Part shown: positions 51,201 through 61,132 of the stretch, one piece after another
How the letters are laid out: each line of letters begins with the position of its first letter
Position numbering within the stretch: position 1 is the first letter of the stretch
Origin: Apteryx mantelli
Taxonomy: Eukaryota > Chordata > Aves > Apterygiformes > Apterygidae
Length of the DNA stretch: 64,000 bases
Assembly (NCBI RefSeq): GCF_036417845.1
Contig: NC_090020.1
Coordinates: 37,990,425-38,054,424, forward strand
Direction of reading: 5' to 3'
Made by a program: the position numbers and the translations under genes
The notes under the pieces: generated by a model
Told to the model about the DNA's origin: nothing
What the model saw: the letters and a program-made list of their open reading frames with translations, nothing else
The model's database searches: none

Positions 51201-54200
51201 GATTCTAATCCATTCAATTCTGAGTACGAGAGATTTAGATTCCCGCAATACTTGGGATATTTAGGTTTAAAATAATAATAATAAAAAAATTATAAATAAA
51301 GTTCGGAACATGGATTTTTTACATGCCTTTTTTCAGGAGGACTCATCATGGACTAATTTTAGCCCTTATTAAAAGCTTCCTTGGATCTCATTAGTCCCAC
51401 TCTCCCATTACATCTTCTCTGTTGTCACACAGAATATATTTTAAGTGCAAGACAGGGATTTAACATACATATTTAATAAGTGCTATTGAGAGTCTTACAG
51501 CTTTTTCCCATATCACATTTTTATATCTATATAATGTATATCATACAAGATTTATATTAATCATTAACTATGTGCATATGAATGTCAAGCGTAAATATTA
51601 AACAGTAATGTACTATATTATTATGTTAATCTATACACTATCTTCTTTGTAAAACATTTCAAGAGGTACAGCTAAAAAGCTATTCAGAGGTTTATACTGT
51701 TCTATTCATCAAGTCTACATGGACATCCTTACTGAAGGATTTATTCGTGTATCACAGTGATGCTTTCAAGCACATAAACCAATCCCTCTTATATAAGTAG
51801 TGTGAAAATAAGTGCAAGCAAGAACGCTGCCTTGAGTCAGCACTTCACACGCAGTGGCTTGTGTGGGTTGCACCTGTTATTGTCTCTTCCAAATTATTTA
51901 TGAAAGTAATGTGTTATGGAGAACACTGATATTGATCATCAGTGTTCACTCCCCTCCCTCCCTCCCTTTTTTGGCAGTTAATGACAGAAAACTCCCTTTC
52001 ATCATTCTGGGAGCTCAGTTTGTCTTTTACAGTGCAGCTATAACTTTTATCTGCATTTCACCTTTAGTAACTGTGCCAATGTCACTGCTTATGGCCAAAA
52101 TGCCTTCCTATTTTTCTTTTTTCCCACGAAAAATCTTAGACTTTGAACCTACCTCCTGTTATTCTGGGTAGTCTCAATATCTGTATGTATGGAGTTTTAT
52201 ACTGCATTTACTTTATTCTGACTGTGTAACTGCACCAGAGTGTGTTTCCTCTATCTCCTTTGCTATATCACGTTATCACACAACTCTTTTTTCCCCTTTC
52301 TCAGTTTTCTTTCTCTTCCCAGTTCAAGAAGAAGGTATTTAGGAAATCCCCAGAGAGTATATCTGAGGATCTCTCCTTACATTGCTCCACATGTCAAGGG
52401 AATAAGGTTTCAAAAAGAGTTATAGCAGTTTTTTTTTCTCTTCTCAAATTTCAGTAATGTTCCCTGCTCCCTCAGACAACTGTATTGACAGAAACACTTA
52501 GGAGTTGGGTGCCTGGGCCTTTTCCTGTGCCATTCCCTGGTTTCCACCAGTAGACAGTCTCCCTTGCCAACTTCAGATCATTCAAGGGTCAGAGAAACAG
52601 AAATAAAGCTGTTCTCCTTTACATACTGCTAGATGTTCAGTGGATGTCATTCAGAGTAAAGTAAAACAAACACAGCGGTTCTATTGCAAAATGCATTGTC
52701 CGATGATTGAAACCTGTAAAATGTATTTTTAAAAAAAAACAACAAAAGCCTGAACTCAGTCCAAACTAACTTATCTAAAGCATTATAATACAGAGCCAGT
52801 TTGTGTCACAGTACTCAATTGCAGAGTAATCAAAAACACATACAAAAGAAGGTCCCCAAACTTCAGTTTTTGTATCTCTTTAACAATGTGAAAATAACAA
52901 AAGGTACATGTTATGATATTTTTTAACATTCCTTCACTCTCTCTCAACCGCTTCTAGGCTTTTCTTTTCTGAAACTGCACTAAACCTAACCAAGCCCTGG
53001 TTCATGTGAACACTACTCTGTTTCAACATATGGGGGAGCTGGCTGCTCCTGCAAACTGCAAAGTGGCATGAAGCAGATTGAAGGAACTGTCATTCCAGCG
53101 AGACTGCACGGGTGACAGCCTCAGAGCCCCAGCAGTTGCAGATTCTTTCTTTGGAGGACTTTTAATATGACACGTGTAACTACTCTAATATAAAAAAAGA
53201 TATATTAATATGCCATGTTGTTCCACTGACAAAGATTCTTTCAAAGAGAGAGAGGTCAGGCAGCCCTAAATGTTCTGCCTCAAGACATATTACTTATGAA
53301 AAAAGTCCTGATGGAGCTCTGGAGAAGTACTTGAAAACTCCTCCATTTGGAAGATATTTGGGACAGATCTATTCCCATATAAAACCGGTCATATAATCCA
53401 CCCACCAATGTGGCTAGACACACCATGCCCATGTAATGAGAACGAGGCCATTTGTCTCCACATTGGATCTGGTTTTCAGTGACAACCTTTATTCTCCTCT
53501 CAGACTCTACAGACACCGAATGCCAAATTTATGTACATTAGTGTAGCGGTTGGGAGCCATATACCACAGGCCCCTGTGGAGAACGGTAATAGCTAAATAT
53601 TTAGCCTGCTTACAAATATGTGCTTTAGTTACCTTCCTTAGAACAGAAAGTACAGAAATAACTGCTGAATTCTTACTGTAGATTTATTTCTGGGGAAAAC
53701 AGAGTATTGACAAAGACAGAATATAAATTGATTTCAAAGCCAAGCCAAATGCAATGAACGGCTTTTTTCCGGTTCATAAAATATCTTATGGTCTTTCCAT
53801 ATTTGTACTGAGTAAGCAGGGGGACAATCCATAATTATCTTAACAGACTATATTGCTGTTTCCATAGACTAAAATAGTTCCAGCTTGGAATTATATATAA
53901 ATTACAGCAAAAATGTCTAGTGAGGTCAAGTATACAGTTACAACTACATTTATTTTTTAACTGCAGTTTGCAGGAGCTATTTTTTTCTCATTTGCAGTGA
54001 CTAACTCAAATCTAAGCAGTCTCAAGTCTAATAATTAAAGAGAAACAAGTAGCACATTTCATGTGCAAGAAAAACAAAATATTAATCTTCCTTTCAGAAA
54101 TACAAACAGCATTTATTGATATATGAAATGCCAATATTAACACATGCAAAATATCACACTCCACACATTAGGTTGTTTAAAATACAGAAAAATAAATCAA

Positions 54201-56381
54201 TGAATAGATAACCTCAGGCCTAATCCTTTATCTGCTGTAACCTATACATGGCATTTCCAGAAGATTAATGACTTATGACAAAACTCTGTCACAAGTTGTG
54301 AAATTCTGAAAACAAGTTTACTCAGGCTTGGAACAAAAGTAAAATTTTATAAGATTTCTAAGAAAAAAAAAGATTTAAAAAGAATTAAAGCACGTGGCTT
54401 AGAAAAGTCTGAAACAAATGTGACCACAAGCTCTAAGGTTCCTCATTCTGCTTCTGCTCCCTAAATTCTAGATACCTGGTGTTGTACAGTGGATCTGCAC
54501 CTTTCTAGAGGTCCTCACAGGCATCTGAACCAGACATCCACTGTGCCTACTGCAGAATATAGATCATGTACAACTCAGAAAAGGAGCAGAGTAAATCTGC
54601 TGAGTTTGCCAAGCTCTGAACGGTTTCTCAAAAACATGTTCTCTCTTGTGGTCTCTTTCTGAGTGTTTCCAGGTTCCTCCCTGCAGAGTCTGGAGCTGAG
54701 ACCTAGGCTCCCAGGTCCCTGTCCCTGAAGGGAAGATTTGGGAATTCTTCTGGGCTCTGAATTGTAAAGTAGTCTGTGTAGTGATGCTGTATTGAAGTTG
54801 TGGACCCTGAACCTATGCTGTCTAGAAAGTTATTTGCACTTCATTAGAACTTATCTTGAACAGATGTGTTTCCAAACAATATTTTAACATCTTTCTGTGA
54901 AAACAGTTTTGTCAGAACATTTTACTACCAGTTTGCCTCAGGAGAGCACAAATGCCACTTATATCAGCAGGACTTGTGTTCATCAACAGGCATCTCAATT
55001 CCTTTTGCAAATTATAGCCTGTCCATGTAGTCCTGTTTATTTCAAGAAGAGTAAAAATGGGCATAAACAACAAGATAAAGTGAAATAAGCAGTCTCCTTG
55101 CTAGAAAGTCTTAATAAGACATCTTCTACTTCATTAGCTAAACCCTGGAACACACATTACTTACTGACCTCTCTAACCATTCAAGGGATGATATTAATAG
55201 GACACAAAGGGAAAATCCATCTGAATTTCTAGCTGGAATAAAAGGACGTGTGTGGAGACACAAGTTGTAAACTGACCCTCACATAATTCTTCCTCCTCAT
55301 TTATTTTGAAGGAGGAAGGAGAAGACAGCATGTGTGATATTAATAACACTTATTGCTTTTCCCCCAAAACATGTAACCTGCATTGTCAAAGCTGATGAAA
55401 TACAAAACAGAGACTATGCAGGAAATAGTGGAAATATATATTTTTTTGAATTTTAGTAAACTAGAGCAAACTAAATATAGCACACTTGGTAGATAAAGGG
55501 GCATGGAATTTTTAAATTAATACCACTGGAAAATACTGTGTATCATATGTAAATAATAGTGATTATATTTTTAACTTTTTATCTTTGAAATTTAGAAGTA
55601 ATGAAACAGACTGGATGTAAAGTAGTTTGAGTTACTTGTACTTAACTGTACATAGGTATAAAATCTCTTAAAAGTATTTCTGCTTTTATTTTATTACTAT
55701 TAATTCTTATTTATGCTAAATGTTTACATGTAGTATGCAATACAAATATATCCTTTGAAAACCGCTGTAAACGTATTCTGTGGAACACTAAATCAGGACA
55801 TGGGACTTGTATGTATACTTCATTGATCGTAAATTCTTAGGTATTAAAACAAATCCAACTTCCTCTGTTATCCTTTAATATGGTAGAGATTTGGACTAAC
55901 ATTCAGAATCAACTCAAAGCTCTCAGAAGAGAAGACCTATTTGACACTCTTGAATTCTAAGAAAAATCTTGGTGTTCCTGCTGAACATTTGACTTGTTTT
56001 GGCAAGAAGCACTATCTGCAATACTTTGGTCGCTTCCAAGATTTTACAGGGTCAATTAAACTTGCAATAACTACATTAGAAAATTTACCTTGGACTTATG
56101 ACTGCAGCTCTATAACCTGTAGTCAAACTGAGAAATACATTTGCCTTCAGCACTCCCTCCAAAGTAAAATAGAATTAAATAGTCACCTTATAAAAGAAGT
56201 TGGTACGTCCCACAGATCCAATTTGTCCTGTGTGGTTCATGAAACAAATGTTTCCTTCAGTAGCACCATAAAACTCACAGATCTTAACAGCACCAAATCG
56301 GTCTAAAAATTCTCTCCATACATCATTTCTTACTCCATTTCCAACTGCTAGGCGGACTTTGTGATTTTTTTCTCCCTCCTT
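42046..56381 (-). CDS. SLC27A6: SLC27A6 (FATP6) long-chain fatty acid transport protein, C-terminal six coding exons; 5' part outside window
   Basis: Joining 56381-56187, 47569-47479, 47072-46874, 46264-46167, 44664-44534 and 42222-42046 on the minus strand gives 296 residues and TAA; every split codon completes correctly. The product matches the C-terminal half of FATP6 (about 619 residues in human). Visible ANL/FATP motifs are YGATEGN (AMP binding), YFNTGDL, then the FATP signature [19 protein letters not shown], and TGTFKLQK with the C-terminal lysine used by ANL enzymes for adenylation. FATP6 is a membrane protein that promotes uptake of long-chain fatty acids and can act as an acyl-CoA synthetase, mainly in heart in mammals. 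The N-terminal membrane segment and P-loop exons were not found between 56382 and 64000. ISOC1 lies downstream in the same sense, as in human. Confidence 0.95.
42223..44533 (-). other. SLC27A6: SLC27A6 last intron (2.3 kb)
   Basis: The donor is GTAAAC at 44533 and the acceptor TCCATAG at 42223. It contains the CR1 reverse-transcriptase fragment at 44130-44395. Confidence 0.9.
44130..44395 (-). mobile_element. CR1 LINE fragment: reverse-transcriptase catalytic core
   Basis: The minus strand reads [19 protein letters not shown] and then [13 protein letters not shown] without a stop. This matches the CR1 segments VLGPVLFNIFINDL and FADDTKLGG in order and spacing. One catalytic aspartate of the FADD box is replaced (FADY), and similarity fades below about 44250. 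It is an inactive fragment in the last intron of SLC27A6, same sense as the gene. Confidence 0.85.
44534..44664 (-). CDS. SLC27A6: SLC27A6 exon, second from last
   Basis: It has 131 nt: it completes an Ala codon, then [20 protein letters not shown] and [20 protein letters not shown], ending RVQ. The acceptor is CCTCCAG and the donor is CAG|GTAAAC. HEGxAGMA and LPxYAxPxFLR are conserved in all FATPs. Confidence 0.95.
44665..46166 (-). other. SLC27A6: SLC27A6 intron (1.5 kb)
   Basis: The donor is GTAAGA at 46166 and the acceptor CTCCAG at 44665. The sequence is AT-rich without recognisable elements. Confidence 0.9.
46167..46264 (-). CDS. SLC27A6: SLC27A6 exon, third from last
   Basis: It has 98 nt: it completes the split Arg codon, then [20 protein letters not shown] and [12 protein letters not shown], with one base left for the next codon. 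The acceptor is TTTTAG and the donor is [22 protein letters not shown] is the most diagnostic FATP/very-long-chain acyl-CoA synthetase motif. Confidence 0.96.
46265..46873 (-). other. SLC27A6: SLC27A6 intron (609 bp)
   Basis: The donor is GTATAA at 46873 and the acceptor TTTTAG at 46265. It splits the FATP signature within the Arg codon. Nothing else is seen. Confidence 0.9.
46874..47072 (-). CDS. SLC27A6: SLC27A6 exon, fourth from last
   Basis: It has 199 nt: it completes the Gly codon, then [20 protein letters not shown] through [20 protein letters not shown] to GDTF and the first two bases of Arg. The acceptor is GTGTAG and the donor is CAG|GTATAA. It contains the ANL TGDL motif, whose Asp binds the ribose of AMP, and the start of the FATP signature. 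Confidence 0.96.
47073..47478 (-). other. SLC27A6: SLC27A6 intron (406 bp)
   Basis: The donor is GTAAGT at 47478 and the acceptor GTGTAG at 47073. No feature is recognised inside it. Confidence 0.9.
47479..47569 (-). CDS. SLC27A6: SLC27A6 exon, fifth from last
   Basis: It has 91 nt encoding [20 protein letters not shown] and then [10 protein letters not shown] plus the first base of a Gly codon. The acceptor is TTTTTTAG and the donor is [23 protein letters not shown] is a FATP6 hallmark. It was too short for a long reading frame and was found by matching the expected protein. Confidence 0.94.
47570..56186 (-). other. SLC27A6: SLC27A6 intron (8.6 kb) between the sixth- and fifth-last coding exons
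   Basis: The donor is GTGACT at 56186 and the acceptor TTTTTTAG at 47570. It is AT-rich. A slightly GC-richer patch at about 48040-48320 has the word TTTGCTAAGCA twice within 30 bp; I cannot identify it. No other exon is seen. Confidence 0.9.
47614..47627 (+). promoter_or_regulatory. Possible CTCF-like site
   Basis: ACATCTGGTGGCAG matches about 11 of 14 positions of the CTCF core pattern CCASYAGRKGGCAS. It is in an SLC27A6 intron, 45 bp from the exon ending at 47569. A match of this quality can arise by chance. Confidence 0.25.
56187..56381 (-). CDS. SLC27A6: SLC27A6 exon, sixth from last
   Basis: It has 65 codons, from [20 protein letters not shown] to GRTNFFYK, phase 0 at both ends. The acceptor is a run of T then AACAG and the donor is AAG|GTGACT. 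It holds [10 protein letters not shown], the family's AMP-binding A5-type motif, in canonical form. Confidence 0.95.
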
Positions 56382-56386
56382 CTGTT

Positions 56387-56400
56387 AAAAAAAAAAAAAA
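56387..56400 (-). repeat. SLC27A6: 14-base homopolymer forming a splice-acceptor pyrimidine tract
   Basis: Fourteen A on the plus strand read as T14 on the gene strand, directly before AACAG of the acceptor for the exon at 56381. It acts as the polypyrimidine tract and is also a length-unstable homopolymer. Confidence 0.85.
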
Positions 56401-57299
56401 GGAATATTCTGATAACTGTATTTGACTGTTGCAAATATTATGGAAGAAATGTACCTGCTTAAATAAATCAAGTATAAAACATAAAAAAATAAGAACAACA
56501 ACAGTTAAGAAGTTAAAGAAAGCTGGCATAGCGAGGCTACAACTACAGTGTAGCAAACTCTGCAATCAAAAACCTAATTATGTGTATGCCAATAACTACT
56601 GCACAAGCAAAATATTGCCTGAATAATGACTACATTAATTTATATAAGTACTTCCATATTTTAAAAGGTTTATCCTGTCACTCTTTTTCCACTTAGCACA
56701 ATTAGGAAAATTGAAAGAATAGAGGAAGGCAGGCATTATTTCTGTCAAGGGACTAAAGTCAGCAGAGATTAATAGTTACTTTCTTGTATCTTCCGACTGG
56801 TTATAAGAAACAATGAAGATTTCATGCAATTGTAATTTCTGTTCCTTACTACTCAAACCATGTGAGTCATCTTCTGTATTTCTTTCAGGTTTAACACTTA
56901 CTGGTTTTGTACAGTGTTACTTGGAATACATTATTTCCTAGTGATTCTCAGTCTTTACTGTTGTCAAATCTCATGTTTTATTACAAGAAACACGATAGTA
57001 TATGTTCATCCACTTCAGTGAGACTCCCTAATTTTATGAATATATTCCTGAACCCTGTTACTGCAAGGAGCTCCTTAAAAATACATTCAGATTTAGGTTG
57101 AAACATTAGAAGGCGAAAGACCTAAAATGTATTTTTTTTACTGCACTGTTTTAAAATCAGGCTCACTTTTTAATTGTTGCAAGTGCCAATACAGAATATT
57201 CTAGCAATGAGACAGCACAAATTAAATGTAGGAGTTTGGTATCATTTTTTATCACCTATATTTAAAATTGCATAGTGCTTTGGTATTGGTACACTGCCT

Positions 57300-57331
57300 G
57301 TATATACATATATTATATATATATATATATA
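57300..57331. repeat. (TA)n microsatellite
   Basis: This is an alternating TA tract with one interruption, continuing as imperfect TATA words to about 57395. Confidence 0.9.
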
Positions 57332-58228
57332 AAGTTATATCTGTATATAACTCTTTCTCTGTGTATATATAATGATTATATCTGTACATATACTTTTTAC
57401 AGAAAACAAAGTCCCTACTTTCTGTTCTTATATTCCAGTCTACTGCACCCCTCCCCACTGAGATCTGGTCAGTCTGCGCGCACGCCTTGAGATATCCAGG
57501 TGTGCTCATTGAAAGGAGAATCTTTAAACATTGTGTAGCTTAAAAACACAGAAGTGCCTACTGAATACATAGAAAGTACTGTTCCTCAGAGGCTTATGCC
57601 TTGGAAAAAATTCAGGGAGCTTTTCATGAGGATGGTAAATTGTCGCTTCTGTCACAAAAGGTGCACACAGAGCAACATTTCAAGTTCCTGCTCTAAATCG
57701 TGAAGATTAAGTTCTCTTCTTCCCTCTTCAGAATCAGTAACTCATAGGAGGAAGAAAAAGTCCTTTATTGATCTTGAATGATCCAGCAATGAATATGCAG
57801 ATAGCTCTTAGCAGAGCAGGATCTTGTATAGCATTATCCTGCTATATTATCCAAAACTGCATCACTAACAAGCCTCCCTCTGTCACTAACCATTCTGTTC
57901 AATTACGCTTTTATGTCAACCCGATTCTTTCCTTTTTCTTTCTCCCCTCCTACCTTACTTTAGCTTCAACAGTCATTTCTAAACAGGTAATCACATATTT
58001 CATTAATTTCCTGTCAAATCATTATTAACATAAGCTGCATTATAAAGTGCAAGGAAACTGCAGGTGGACATGGCCAGTAACAAAGTTTCTACAATGGCCT
58101 AGAGAGGTAATTTTTTTGAGTGGTTTGATTTTTCAACTTCAAATGCAACAGTGTAGATTTTCATATTTCTGAAATAATGTTTATTACATTACACATTCAC
58201 AGATCATTACACTGTCAATGAACAACAA

Positions 58229-58253
58229 ATATATATATAATATATATATATAT
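58229..58253. repeat. (TA)n microsatellite
   Basis: Two alternating AT blocks separated by one AA step are followed by a T-run. It is a simple repeat in the SLC27A6 intron. Confidence 0.9.
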
Positions 58254-61113
58254 TTTTTAAGTGTTTCAGTCCTACTTTGAACTTTGTCAGGAAAGCTTTT
58301 AACCCTTTTTCCAGAAAATCATCCACTGTCTTAAGCTGTGATATGCGATATTTTCCTTTCAGTTTCATTATTAAACTGAAATTAATGTGTCAGTAAGTGA
58401 ACTGCAATTACCCCTTGCTGAGGTCACTGAATTATTCAAATGTACAGCCTATGCTAACGTATGAAAAACAGCACAAGAGATCCTTTCACAGAAATAATTT
58501 TTTCCACAATGAACAGAAGAGACAAATATGCATGTATGTATACACACTGATTGAGTGGGTCATTCATTAGGCTAGGAACATTCAAACTCTCTAGAAATCA
58601 AATTAACGAACAGGTGAGTGTGCTTCTATATTTATACTTTAAGAATAACAGGAGTATTGTTAGAAGTTTGCTGAAGAAACACAAACTAAGATGAACTAGA
58701 AAACAATGACCTACACTCTGCTTTTTTTCCCCAAAAGGACAAAGATAGCATTGTTTATAGAGTCAACTACTTCAATTCCTGATTTTATTCTGGCTAGTTT
58801 ATATTAGTAAAGCACAAAGTCATGCTAAAGGTTTTTCTAGTGGAAAAGAGGCAAGCTATCCCTGACACTCTGACCAGTATTCCTCTCCGTTTGCAACAGT
58901 AATACCTATCGCCAATACACGGCATGGCTACTGCACTTCAGGAGATGCTCTCTTAAGGCTCAGCCCTTTTGCAGAAGTACAAAGAAGGTGTATGAAGTCA
59001 TCAAAACCTGACTGCGGAAAGCAAGTTTTCTTTAAAACAGAGGACGGTAATTCACTTATTCACACATCATTCACAACTGAGCTAAATATCCTATTAGACT
59101 GCATTGTTGCAACTGTAGTACTTGCGATTTAGTCAGCTCTATCACAGAGTACCCATCTGCTGATGCAAGAGTTACTGAAGAGTACTGCAGAGCTTTCCAG
59201 AGAAAAAGCCTTAAAACTGTCACACATTTTAGCAGTCTTTCAACTATAAGAATGGAAAACCTATGCAATATAGTCTCCTTATTGTTAAATGTTTAGAAAG
59301 TATAGAGAGAATAATTATAAATGAGGGAAACTTTAAACAATGATAACTTTAAACATGTAACTAAGTTCATAGAGCTCTTTTACAGATTTTTACCTAAGTT
59401 TTATATATAACCTAATACATGACATTAATTCCTCTCAGCTTTACGTATAACTAACTTGCTATGGAAAGTGAACCACTTTCAATAAAATGTGTATAACCCT
59501 TTTAACAACATATTTTTCATGATTTAATCTATTAGTATTCATCATCTGTATTACTGTCCAGATTATTGCCAGAGTCCAAATTTAGTGCATGCATATAGGT
59601 ATCCACAGTTACTGTGGCAGAAAGCTTAGGCTCTGAATAAAATGTAATAAATAAGGGAAGGATGATAAAACCAACAAATTCTAGAAATATGGTTTGGAGG
59701 TGCACAATTAGGGTGTTGTATGATATGTATGAAAATCCAAATAAACTAAATACGCAGGCACATATACTTTAAACAGATTAGGGCACCAAACAGTCATGCT
59801 TCAATTTCTGCCATATTCAGATATAACCAAAAATTAGCTTCCAATCATTATGGTGCACAGAACTGTAGGATTAGGAGAGATTTCAAGAAGTCATGAAGTA
59901 CACACCTTTGCTGGGAAGTATGCTTGGCAATCCCTGTACCATTCCTGACACCTGAACAAGTTGTGGCAGATCAGCCCGTTACTGTGCATCAGCCGCTCTG
60001 CAGTAATTGTCTGCGTGCACGTTCTTTGTCTGCTGTGGTGTAGGAACTAGTTAACACTTCCTTCACTGAGAGCTAAATTCCCCCACAGGACCTTACTTAC
60101 CACAGACTTAGTGCCTTGCCCTGGATGACCATCATAGACCAGTTCAAGTAACTTGTGTCCTGTGATCAGTTATTCATGCTTTGTGTTTCTGAATGTGATT
60201 AATAGTTCTCTATGGGTGATCAGAAAGGCAGGATTTATAAACTGTTTTTAGAATAACAGAAAGTTAGAATATTCTTCTAACTTTAATATACTTTCTATAC
60301 TTTTAGTAACTTTCTAACTATTTGTTTTCCTGCACTGTGATTTTCTTTCCTCATGAAGTGATTTTGAAGCACAATCAGGATTCAGTCTATATTCACTTAC
60401 TTTTAACAAAAAAATGTAAAAACAATACCTTTTTGAAGCATTAATAAACAAGCATTGTTCTCACCTTATAGCTGGACTTTTCTACAGCGCATTCAGCCAA
60501 GCTCTTTGAACCACATACCAAATGTCTGCATATATCATAAATCAGTTTTTGACACACTATTTCTCCATTTTGAGTGGTTGTTTCATTTGTATAGTAATTA
60601 ATTGACAAGTCAAGATCTGCCTTATTACACTAAACACCACATGGATGGTAGCTGGGATTTTTCATCTGCCAGTCTTTCCTTCTTAAATGTTCTTTGTAAA
60701 CTAGGTAAACCATACATGATTAAGTCACTGATAAATTAAATGCCTTTTAAAGTGCCATCAACAGTATATTAATTGGGTGTGGGAAGGATTCATGACTGCA
60801 GCAATATAAAAATGTATTCAGCAGTTGCTTAAAAGAATCCAAGAAAATAGATTCATTGTCCTAATTTTACCATTTCTGCAGCAGGAAATGCTGAGTGGGA
60901 GAGAAGCAAAGGCAACTTTAAGCAAAGGAGACTTGAAATGTTTCCTGTATTATGGCCTTGGTGAAACTAAGAGCAATCTCAGGGCCTGAGAAATTCAAAC
61001 ATCTGTTAAATATAAAATAAGTGCAGACCACATAAGATTTATCTTCATGTATTTACAAGAAGTGTATGTAACAATGCATTCACCAAGTTCCTATTGACCC
61101 ATAAGGCCTGTTT

Positions 61114-61132
61114 AAAAAAAAAAAAAAAAAAA
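61114..61132 (+). repeat. A19 homopolymer
   Basis: Nineteen consecutive A follow TGTTT. It could be an expanded mononucleotide tract or an old poly(A) tail, but no retroposed gene is recognised to its left. Confidence 0.85.

Noticed and set aside
53280-53516. Minus-strand 78-codon frame in the large SLC27A6 intron, considered as a possible extra exon
   Set aside because: It does not match any part of FATP6, and the flanking known exons join in phase without it.
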